Source of the DNA: Verrucomicrobiia bacterium
GTDB taxonomy: Bacteria > Verrucomicrobiota > Verrucomicrobiia > Verrucomicrobiales > Akkermansiaceae
Assembly (NCBI GenBank): GCA_947460915.1
Contig: CANHKJ010000072.1
Coordinates: forward strand, 1-11,409
Reading direction: 5' to 3'
Length of the DNA: 11,409 nucleotides
The position numbers and the translations under genes are program-made. Below the pieces are notes generated by a model. That model was not told the DNA's origin, ran no database searches, and worked only from the letters and a program-made list of their open reading frames with translations. Within the stretch, counting starts at the first letter, position 1, and each line of letters begins with the position of its first letter. Below are positions 1 to 6,682 of this stretch, in pieces.

Positions 1-2205
1 GAAACCAAAGCCTTCCCCCGCAAACACAGCTACAGCTTCCAGATCGACTGGCAAGGCACCAACAACCAAGGCACAAGCGCCAGCGCCGACCCCGATGGAG
101 CCGACTTCGACTACCACCTCGTCGTCGATCCCCAGAGCGGCCACGAAAGCCACACCCTCATCGACGCCTACGACCCCCGCGAAAAAACCGTAGATACCGA
201 GAATAAACTCCGCGACCCCGAAGACATCAACCCCGCCGACGACGGCGACGACGACGTCACCGAATTCCTCACCGCTCACGAGCCCAAACGCGTATTGCTC
301 CTGCGCGCCAGCATACTCGTCGATGCCAACCGCGACGGCGAATTCAGCCAAGCAGACGAAGGCAAAATCACCGAAGAAAAACCCTGGCGCATCTGGGTCA
401 ATGACGATGATGACAGCGGAGAAACTGGCGGCTCCGATCATACATCAGATTTAGGATCCAAAACCAACTTTTACACTGGTTACGTTGATGGAATGAGGGA
501 TTTAGTCGATTTCTTCCCCGCTACCTTACAAATCAAAGAAGCCCTGCGAATCCTACCGACAGCAAAACACGATTATGTTCTAAAAATGACAGACGGTCCG
601 CTGCTAGCACCATTAGCGGTAGCATGGCTTGAAGATGTAGATTTAGAAAATAACTACGGTGTTTGTGATGACTATCAAAAATTGATTGAAAAAGCACGCG
701 AAGCTGCAACAAAAAAAACTCATCACATCTTACGTGCCGGCGTGCCGCTCCCCAGCAGCTTGACCGATCAACTTCACAACGGCAACGGGATGATGATCCT
801 TGAAGGACGCATTGCCACTTCCAATGCCTCACTGACTCTCCTCATCAAAAACAAAGAAACAGGAGCCACTGTCGCAGAATCCAAATTACCTGTCGCAATC
901 AGTAAGGTGGAAGACATGTACCGCACAGTGAATTTACTAAATGCGTCCACCCATTACGACGGTAGCACATACACCCCTGATACTGAAGTTGCCACACAGA
1001 CAAGCACACCAACAGCTTACCCAGACACAGAAACAAACGGAAAATACTTTGTTTTTTTGCATGGATTTAATGTCCCATCCAAAGCGTCGAAAGGATGGCA
1101 TGCGGAAGCATTCAAGCGACTCCATCAACTCGGTAGTAGAGCACGCTTCGTAGGTGTCTCATGGCGCGGCTCTGGAGGATTTAATGATTATCATGGAGCT
1201 GTCTTCCGCGCCCAGCAAACAGGTGATGCACTAGGTGCAGCACTAGGATTCACCCAAGGCGCTGATGTCACAATAGCCGCCCACAGTCTCGGTAATGCCG
1301 TTGTGAGTCAGGCAATTTCTTTCAGCAACTTTACGCCAGACCGATATTATATGATCAATGGAGCTGTTGCCCGCGAAGCATTCACACTCAATGGCATATC
1401 CGCAATTGAAAAGGAAAACATGGTGGAGAAGCTATGGAAACCTTACACAGCATTTGGACAAGAACGATTGTTAGCTGCAAATTGGCACCAGCTTTTTGCC
1501 AATACACCCTCCGATGCACGAAATAAACTTACGTGGAAATTGAGATTTGAAAATACACTTAACAAACTCCAAAACAAAGCCTACAATTTCTACTCTCCAG
1601 GCGACGAAGTTGTGCAAAATCCAACTGTACAAGATGCAAACGTGGGCAGAGAAATGTGGGCAGCGGTTCTAGGAAAGGGAGGTTTCGTCAGGGGTGCATG
1701 GGTAGCTCAAGAGTACGCCAAGGGCGGTACGTCTCTGGCCGCTCTTGCACTCAGCCGCACACAAGCTGGTTGGAGCTTTAACTTGGACCGAATGGAGATG
1801 AATTCGGAAGGGAGTCCAGTACCAGTAAAACCAATTTTCGCTACCCAGACTTTTATTTCTAATGATTCGTTAATCGAGCGCCCGTTTTTTTCCCCTTTCA
1901 ATGAATCTAATCTACATAACGTTTATTATGGCAACGCTAAGGCTGCGGAGACCAAAGTTCAATACGATCTCTTGGCCTCTGGTCTGCCAGCCTTGTCCTA
2001 CGCCATGGCTGTGAACCCTATGCCTGAAATGGCTGAGAATATCAACATGGAAACGCTAATGACTGATGCCTCTCAATGGCCAACTGAGAATCATTCAGGA
2101 CTCTCTGCAGGGCGATGGTTGCACAGCGATATGCGCGAAGTAGCTCTATGCCACTTGTATAAAATGTATGAAAAAATGATAACCCTAGGAAATTTAGACC
2201 AATGA
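1..2205 (+). CDS. Large modular exported-type protein, C-terminal part with alpha/beta-hydrolase domain (5' end outside window)
   Basis: The frame is open from base 1, so the 734 residues seen are the C-terminal part of a longer protein; the TTG at 295 is not a convincing start. In order (window numbering): an acidic region; an EF-hand-like Ca-binding loop D108-D119 (D-x-N-x-DG-x-x-x-x-x-D); the motif WRIWVNDDDD (129-138); DLVDFFP (167-173); a beta-rich segment with MMILEGR and VEDMYR (264-308); and an alpha/beta-hydrolase domain from about 348. That domain has an oxyanion-type HGF at 354, nucleophile Ser429 in AAHSLGN, candidate acid Asp535 in SPGDEVV and candidate His708 in RWLHSD. This order matches, from memory, large surface or secreted proteins of Verrucomicrobia. 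The substrate is unknown; a lipase or esterase is possible. The first ~420 nt are GC-rich with C-ending codons (57% and 63% GC in the first two 60-nt lines) and the rest is much poorer (40% in 481-540). The stop overlaps the next gene's start. Confidence 0.85.
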   Translation, partial: ETKAFPRKHSYSFQIDWQGTNNQGTSASADPDGADFDYHLVVDPQSGHESHTLIDAYDPREKTVDTENKLRDPEDINPADDGDDDVTEFLTAHEPKRVLLLRASILVDANRDGEFSQADEGKITEEKPWRIWVNDDDDSGETGGSDHTSDLGSKTNFYTGYVDGMRDLVDFFPATLQIKEALRILPTAKHDYVLKMTDGPLLAPLAVAWLEDVDLENNYGVCDDYQKLIEKAREAATKKTHHILRAGVPLPSSLTDQLHNGNGMMILEGRIATSNASLTLLIKNKETGATVAESKLPVAISKVEDMYRTVNLLNASTHYDGSTYTPDTEVATQTSTPTAYPDTETNGKYFVFLHGFNVPSKASKGWHAEAFKRLHQLGSRARFVGVSWRGSGGFNDYHGAVFRAQQTGDALGAALGFTQGADVTIAAHSLGNAVVSQAISFSNFTPDRYYMINGAVAREAFTLNGISAIEKENMVEKLWKPYTAFGQERLLAANWHQLFANTPSDARNKLTWKLRFENTLNKLQNKAYNFYSPGDEVVQNPTVQDANVGREMWAAVLGKGGFVRGAWVAQEYAKGGTSLAALALSRTQAGWSFNLDRMEMNSEGSPVPVKPIFATQTFISNDSLIERPFFSPFNESNLHNVYYGNAKAAETKVQYDLLASGLPALSYAMAVNPMPEMAENINMETLMTDASQWPTENHSGLSAGRWLHSDMREVALCHLYKMYEKMITLGNLDQ
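2187..2205 (+). promoter_or_regulatory. AGGA Shine-Dalgarno-like site and ATGA stop/start overlap
   Basis: AGGA lies at 2187-2190, 11 nt before the ATG at 2202. The hydrolase stop TGA (2203-2205) overlaps this ATG in an ATGA, so the first lipoprotein-like gene is probably translationally coupled to the hydrolase. The AGGA lies just outside the 1120-bp repeat, so the second copy does not have it. Confidence 0.5.
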
Positions 2206-3313
2206 AACCATTACTTAACATAGTGTTGTTTGCCGCATGCTTGACACAGATGCAATGCAAAGGTGAAAGCCTCTACAAAAAAGTTCGATTTAACGTGAAT
2301 GTACAAGACGACAAAAATGCACCCATCGCCGATGCCGATGCACGCATCGTTTATGGTCATTATGTGGACTCAAAAAGCGTATCACATGAAGGAAAAACTA
2401 CTGCTGATGGTTTTTTCACCGCAGAAGATACGGTGATCAGTGATACGGCACTCTGGGTTAAAAAAGCTGGGCACTATCCGATACGTCTCGATTCCTTGCA
2501 GATGGCAGTAGATGAGCCACTCAGACAGCAAAGCACAATCAACCTAAACCTCACAATGCGCCCAATCGTAAAACCAATCTCCCTGTATGGCAGGGTGGTC
2601 AAGCGCGCGCTCCCTGAACAAAATCTGCCAATTGGCTATGATTTACAAGCTGCCGATTGGGTAAAGCCTCATGGTAAAGGCACTGTAACAGATATGTTGT
2701 TAAGTTATAATAAAGAACATCTTGGCTGTAAAAATGGTGAAACGTATGAAGAAATCATTTCACGATTAGTCAAGCGTCACGAAGCTACTCCACGGGCAAA
2801 AGTGAATTTTCTGGGTGCAGTCAGCCAATTCCATGAAAATAATATTAGTTATGACTACTTACAAGCGGTACAACACACAGCAGGACACTGGCGAGGCACA
2901 ATCACCATAACATTCCCGAATCCCAAAGAAGGAATCCGCGAGGTAAAAGATGAATTTAAGCACTATTCTGAACTAACGATGCCGCATCAAGCTCCGAGTG
3001 ATGGATACCAAATTGAGTGGAAACGAAGTGAGGATAACGGAACGCCTAGACAAACAAGTGATGGTGTGGGTTACTTTTTGAGAACTCGCGTCAAGCTCGA
3101 TGAAAGAGGCGAGATCGTATCGGCTCATTACGCAAAGCTTGTAACCGATTTCGATTTCGACCCGCGTGGTAGAATCGCCTTTAGCTACCTTTTCAACCCC
3201 ACATCCAATGATCGCAATCTTGAATTTGATCCCAAAAAGAACTTATTCAAAAACCTGGAAATCGGAGAAGAAATCCAAAAGCCCTAATGGTAATTGTTTT
3301 AACTCGCGTTATG
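2194..3313 (+). repeat. 1120-bp tandem repeat, copy A
   Basis: This unit begins at TTAGACCAATG, which holds the last codons of the hydrolase gene and the start of the downstream gene. It runs through the whole 361-aa gene plus 26 nt of spacer. The next unit begins exactly 1120 nt later with the same bases. I count eight mismatches over the first ~507 nt (about 98% identity). Identity then falls sharply in the middle of the gene and recovers near the 3' end. Confidence 0.9.
2202..3287 (+). CDS. Predicted exported protein (possible lipoprotein), tandem copy A; candidate partner or immunity protein
   Basis: This is a 361-aa protein of unrecognised function. A short signal-like N-terminus (MKPLLNIVLFAAC) suggests export. 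C13 after FAA or C19 could be lipidated, but neither lipobox is canonical. Residues ~27-120 resemble a carboxypeptidase-regulatory-like beta-sandwich (a variable DDKNAPIADA loop, then GKTTADGFFT and VKKAGHYP). Residues 167-226 form a block that differs strongly from copy B. The C-terminal ~135 residues are again shared and end in FNPTSNDRNLEFDPKKNLF, which I recall from hypothetical proteins of Verrucomicrobia. It overlaps the hydrolase stop by 4 nt, so the two products probably act together. An immunity or chaperone role is possible. I see no catalytic motif. Confidence 0.85.
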   Translation: MKPLLNIVLFAACLTQMQCKGESLYKKVRFNVNVQDDKNAPIADADARIVYGHYVDSKSVSHEGKTTADGFFTAEDTVISDTALWVKKAGHYPIRLDSLQMAVDEPLRQQSTINLNLTMRPIVKPISLYGRVVKRALPEQNLPIGYDLQAADWVKPHGKGTVTDMLLSYNKEHLGCKNGETYEEIISRLVKRHEATPRAKVNFLGAVSQFHENNISYDYLQAVQHTAGHWRGTITITFPNPKEGIREVKDEFKHYSELTMPHQAPSDGYQIEWKRSEDNGTPRQTSDGVGYFLRTRVKLDERGEIVSAHYAKLVTDFDFDPRGRIAFSYLFNPTSNDRNLEFDPKKNLFKNLEIGEEIQKP

Positions 3314-4433
3314 TTAGACCAATGAAACCATTACTTAACATAGTGTTGTTTGCCGCATGCTTGACACAGATGCAATGCAAAGGTGAAAGCCTCTACAAAA
3401 AAGTTCGATTTAACGTGAAAGTACAAGACGACAAAAATGCACCCATCGCCGATGCCGATGCACGCATCGTTTATGGTCATTATGTGGAGTCAAAAAGCGT
3501 ATCACATGAAGGAAAAACTACTGCTGATGGTTTTTTCACCGCAGAAGATACGGTGATCAGTGATACGGCGCTATGGGTTAAAAAAGCTGGGCACTATCCG
3601 ATACGTCTCGATTCCTTGCAGATGGCAGTAGATGAGCCATTCAGACAGCAAAGCACAATCAACCTAAACCTCACAATGCGCCCAATCGTAAAACCAATCC
3701 CCCTGCATGGCAGGGTGGTTAAGCGCGCGCTCCCTGAACAAAATCTGCCAATTGGCTATGATTTACAAGCTGCCGATTGGGTAAAGCCTCATGGTAAAGG
3801 CACTGTAACAGATATGTTGTTTAGCTTCGATAATAATTTTCTCGGACCACTTAGCGGGAGACACTTTGATGATATTATCAAAGTAGTGAAAGCAGGTCAT
3901 GAATATAACCCAAGAAGTAAAAACACTTATTTTGAAGGCGTCCAAGAGTTTTATGAAAATAAAGCTAAATACACCTATGAAGATGGAGTTAAAATCTCAG
4001 CAGGACACTGGAGGGGTACAATTACTGTCACATTCCCGAATCCCAAAGAAGGAATCCGCGAGGTAAAAGATGAATTTAAGCACTACTCAGAACTGACCAT
4101 GCCTCATTTAGCTCCAGAAAATGGCTATCTCACAGAATTAAAGCGTGAAGAAGATAATAGTAGTCCAAGGAAAACAAGTGATCGCGTGGGTTACTTTTTG
4201 AGAACCCGAGTTAAACTCGACGAAAAAGGCGAGATCGTATCGGCTCATTACGCAAAGCTCGTAACCGATTTCGATTTCGACCCGCGTGGTAGAATCACCT
4301 TTAGCTACCTTTTCAACCCCACCTCCAACGACCGCAATCTTGAATTTGATCCCAAGAAAAACTTGTTCAAAAAACTAGAAATCGGAGAAGAAATCCAAAA
4401 GCCCTGATTGCAATCGTTGCACGTTAGTTTATG
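3314..4433 (+). repeat. 1120-bp tandem repeat, copy B
   Basis: This second unit is directly adjacent to copy A and has exactly the same length, with no net indels. It starts at TTAGACCAATG and ends just before another TTA (4434-4436), so each unit is bounded by TTA. The 26-nt tails after the two stop codons match at about 15 positions, so they are homologous but diverged. The stop codons also differ (TAA in A, TGA in B). Confidence 0.9.
3322..4407 (+). CDS. Predicted exported protein (possible lipoprotein), tandem copy B; candidate partner or immunity protein
   Basis: This 361-aa paralogue of copy A lies 34 nt downstream of it. The ATG at 3322 is chosen because it matches copy A's start and gives the same signal-like N-terminus. 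A longer frame starting at 3166 would run into copy A. Residues 1-166 differ from copy A at only five positions (33, 56, 107, 127, 129). Residues 167-226 are about 30% identical without gaps (18 of 60). Residues 227-361 differ at about 15 positions, most of them between 263 and 288. The beta-sandwich-like N-terminal domain and the FNPTSNDRNLEFDP motif are kept. Unlike copy A, it has no AGGA upstream, so translation may be weaker or independent of Shine-Dalgarno pairing. The function is not recognised. Confidence 0.85.
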   Translation: MKPLLNIVLFAACLTQMQCKGESLYKKVRFNVKVQDDKNAPIADADARIVYGHYVESKSVSHEGKTTADGFFTAEDTVISDTALWVKKAGHYPIRLDSLQMAVDEPFRQQSTINLNLTMRPIVKPIPLHGRVVKRALPEQNLPIGYDLQAADWVKPHGKGTVTDMLFSFDNNFLGPLSGRHFDDIIKVVKAGHEYNPRSKNTYFEGVQEFYENKAKYTYEDGVKISAGHWRGTITVTFPNPKEGIREVKDEFKHYSELTMPHLAPENGYLTELKREEDNSSPRKTSDRVGYFLRTRVKLDEKGEIVSAHYAKLVTDFDFDPRGRITFSYLFNPTSNDRNLEFDPKKNLFKKLEIGEEIQKP

Positions 4434-4444
4434 TTAACTAAAAT
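4417..4444 (+). promoter_or_regulatory. Weak candidate sigma-70-like promoter before the small membrane protein gene
   Basis: TTGCAC (4417-4422) and TAAAAT (4439-4444) are separated by 16 nt. The -10 matches the consensus at 5 of 6 positions but the -35 at only 3 of 6. A transcript would start near 4451, leaving almost no leader before the ATG at 4457. The region is AT-rich, so a chance match is quite possible. Confidence 0.22.
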
Positions 4445-4456
4445 AAATAACATAGC

Positions 4457-4765
4457 ATGAGTGAAAAAAACTTGAACACACAAACATGTAGCTACCGCTT
4501 TCCCTCATGGGGTGTAATATCATTATTTTTAAGCATTGGTGGAAACGCTCTAGCAGGCGCTATGCTTAAGTCCAGTAACGGTCCTTCGAACCTTGCTGGT
4601 GGTATGATTGCTTTACTAATTTGCCTATTACTCATATTCATTATACCTGTGACAACACTACTATCTTTGGCTCGCAATGAACGACCTGCCTATTTCGCAA
4701 TTTCCTCATTCATCATTGAAGCCACATTGGTAATATGGTATTTTAAGTTTCATTACGTAGCTTAA
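4457..4765 (+). CDS. Small three-helix membrane protein, unknown function
   Basis: This 102-aa protein is not recognised as any family. Three hydrophobic segments can be seen, at about residues 18-37, 47-70 and 77-98, with a Lys/Ser/Asn loop after the first and an Arg-Asn-Glu-Arg loop after the second. It therefore likely sits in the inner membrane. No Shine-Dalgarno motif precedes the ATG. It lies 49 nt after copy B on the same strand and shares the low GC of this island. It may belong to the same module, for example as a membrane-located protective protein, but this rests on position and composition only. Confidence 0.65.
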   Translation: MSEKNLNTQTCSYRFPSWGVISLFLSIGGNALAGAMLKSSNGPSNLAGGMIALLICLLLIFIIPVTTLLSLARNERPAYFAISSFIIEATLVIWYFKFHYVA

Positions 4766-4874
4766 GATGATTTAGCTATTCTGTGGCCGAACTTAAAGGA
4801 CCAGCTCATACGGGACTCAAAAACCCTTTGACGCTCGTATTTCGGGCTGCACAGTATTTTCGGATAAAACTTGT

Positions 4875-6560
4875 TCACCGCAGCAAATTCCAAGCGCTGA
4901 CCAAGGCCCGGAGTCCGGCCATTTCGATGGAGGAGTCGATGCCCGCACCCCAGAGGAGTCGGCCGTCATCGGCTTGGAGTTGCACGTAGGCTGCGGCACT
5001 AGCATCGGAACCACCGCGCACTGCGTGAGAGCGGTAGTCGGTGACTTTGAAGTCTTTCAGACCAATGCCTTCGAGGGCATTGACAAAGGCGTTGATGGGG
5101 CCATTGCCCTTGCCGGTGATTTTTTTCTCATCGCCTTGATGGATGATGGTGGTGGTGCATTCGACGATGCCGCGCTCGCTGGTGTGATGATTGAGGTCGT
5201 AATCGGTGACGGCGAGCGGGGTGCTGAGGTTGGCAAAATGGGCGTGAAAGGCCTCTCCAATCTCGTCAGCGGACATTTCGCGGCCCCATTGGTCGGCGAG
5301 GTCGTAAATGAATTTGCCAACTTGCGGATGCATGGTTTTGGGGAGATCGAGACCGTGCTCGCGATCCAAGATGTAGGCGACGCCGCCTTTTCCAGATTGG
5401 GAATTGATACGGATAATGGCCTCGTAGCTGCGGCCAAGGTCTTGGGGATCGATGGTGAGATAGGGGACAGCCCAGGGAATTTCACTGGTGCTGGCGGCGC
5501 TTTCTTTGTCGCGACGGTCGAGTCCTTTTTTGATGGCATCTTGGTGGGAGCCAGAAAATGCGGTGAAGACGAGCTCGCCGGCATAGGGTTGGCGCTCGGC
5601 CACGACTAAGCGGCAACAGCGTTCGTAAACCTCGCGAATGGAGGCGAGATCGGAAAAATCCAATCCTGTTGCGATGCCGTGGCTGTTCATGTTGAGTGCG
5701 ACAGTGACGATATCGAGATTGCCTGTGCGTTCGCCATTGCCAAACAAGGTGCCCTCGACGCGATCGGCACCAGCCAACAAACCGAGCTCGGTGGCGGCGG
5801 TGCCAGTGCCGCGGTCATTGTGGGTGTGCAGGGAGATGATCACGGAGTCGCGATGGCGGATGTTGCGGCACATCCATTCAATCTGATCAGCATGAACATT
5901 GGGCAGGCACCATTCGACGGTGTTGGGTAAGTTGAGGATCACCTTTTTTTCAGGAGTCGGCTGCCAAACATCCATCACGGCATGGCAACACTCGAGCGCG
6001 AAGTCGAGTTCGGTATCGCTGAAGCTTTCGGGTGAATACTGAAAAGTCCACTGGCTCTCAGGTGCGAGTGCTGCGTATTGAGCTACCCATTTGGCACCCT
6101 GAATGGCGATGTCGCGCGTGTCCTCACGGCTGGCGTTGTTGAAGGTGATGCGGCGTTGAAGTGTGCTGGTGGGGTTGTAGAGGTGAACGATGGCTTGTTT
6201 GACGCCTTTTAGGCTCTCATAGCTGCGTTGGATCAAGTGCTCACGTGCCTGCACTAGGATCTGGATGGTGACATTTTCAGGGATGCGATTTTCCTCGATC
6301 AAGCGGCGGACGAATTGGTATTCGGTATCCGAGGCAGAAGGGAAGCCGACTTCGATTTGGGTAAATCCTACGCGCACGAGCAGGTCAAAATACTCCAGTT
6401 TTTCCTCGATCGACATCGGGGTAGGCAAGGCTTGGTTGCCATCGCGGAGATCAACGGAGCACCAGATGGGAGCCTTCGTGATCGATTGATCGGGCCAGGT
6501 CCGATCCGGCAGGGATACCGGAGGAAATGGTCGATATTTGGAGATGGATTGTTGCTTCAT
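4875..6560 (-). CDS. leuA: 2-isopropylmalate synthase (type 2 LeuA)
   Basis: This enzyme condenses acetyl-CoA with 2-oxoisovalerate to give 2-isopropylmalate, the first committed step of leucine synthesis, in the cytoplasm. The protein is 561 aa from the ATG at 6560. The N-terminus (KYRPFPPVSLPDRTWPD) is typical of the type-2 form. The TIM-barrel metal site appears as DLRDGNQ (37-43, ligand D40) and HTHND (245-249). GNGERTGNLD (274-283) and SGSHQDAIKKG (336-346) are further family blocks. Residues from ~435 form the regulatory LeuA dimer domain with GKGNGPINAF (483-492). A frame extension to a TTG at 6599 would add 13 residues (TPPSHS...), but ATG 6560 suits the family length better. No clear Shine-Dalgarno motif precedes either start. 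It is monocistronic here and divergent from the next gene. Leucine feedback is expected from the family; I see no leader-peptide attenuator. Confidence 0.96.
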   Translation of the reverse strand: MKQQSISKYRPFPPVSLPDRTWPDQSITKAPIWCSVDLRDGNQALPTPMSIEEKLEYFDLLVRVGFTQIEVGFPSASDTEYQFVRRLIEENRIPENVTIQILVQAREHLIQRSYESLKGVKQAIVHLYNPTSTLQRRITFNNASREDTRDIAIQGAKWVAQYAALAPESQWTFQYSPESFSDTELDFALECCHAVMDVWQPTPEKKVILNLPNTVEWCLPNVHADQIEWMCRNIRHRDSVIISLHTHNDRGTGTAATELGLLAGADRVEGTLFGNGERTGNLDIVTVALNMNSHGIATGLDFSDLASIREVYERCCRLVVAERQPYAGELVFTAFSGSHQDAIKKGLDRRDKESAASTSEIPWAVPYLTIDPQDLGRSYEAIIRINSQSGKGGVAYILDREHGLDLPKTMHPQVGKFIYDLADQWGREMSADEIGEAFHAHFANLSTPLAVTDYDLNHHTSERGIVECTTTIIHQGDEKKITGKGNGPINAFVNALEGIGLKDFKVTDYRSHAVRGGSDASAAAYVQLQADDGRLLWGAGIDSSIEMAGLRALVSAWNLLR

Positions 6561-6682
6561 GGCGGGGGCGAAGCGTAGCGAATGAGACGGTGGTGTCAAG
6601 GTTGGGATGTCAAAGCTCGAAGGAAAGCTGCGATGGATTCTTGATGCTTGGCAGAGGGATCGATTCCTGATTTTCTGAGCGC
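6561..6682. other. Divergent intergenic region between leuA and the propeller gene
   Basis: These 122 bp must hold the promoters for both flanking genes unless leuA starts at the upstream TTG. On the plus strand, TTGGCA (6648-6653) could be a -35, but no good -10 follows at normal spacing. I see no strong inverted repeat, riboswitch or Leu-rich leader peptide. Confidence 0.4.

Noticed and set aside
295..297. TTG start of the hydrolase gene
   Set aside because: The same frame is open to base 1 and codes for a similar acidic sequence, so the gene starts before the window.
3166..3321. N-terminal extension of copy B from a start at 3166
   Set aside because: It lies in another frame of copy A's 3' end. 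The repeat structure and signal-like N-terminus place the start at 3322.
4766..4874. Bidirectional terminator between the convergent membrane protein gene and leuA
   Set aside because: Only short imperfect inverted repeats are present (for example ATACG...CGTAT around 4808-4840, and a 5-bp TCAAA/TTTGA pair). No GC-rich stem followed by a T run is seen.
4783..4989. Plus-strand frame of 68 codons starting at GTG between the membrane protein and leuA
   Set aside because: Most of it is antisense to the 3' end of leuA. It has no ribosome site and no recognisable motif.
4974..5609. Plus-strand open frame of 211 codons, and other frames inside leuA
   Set aside because: It lies wholly antisense to the clearly identified leuA. 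Its Gly/Ala/Val/Asp-rich product is typical of a shadow frame of a GC-rich gene.
6561..6682. Leucine attenuator or T-box leader upstream of leuA
   Set aside because: There is no run of Leu codons, no stem-loop ladder and no T-box motif in the 122 bp.
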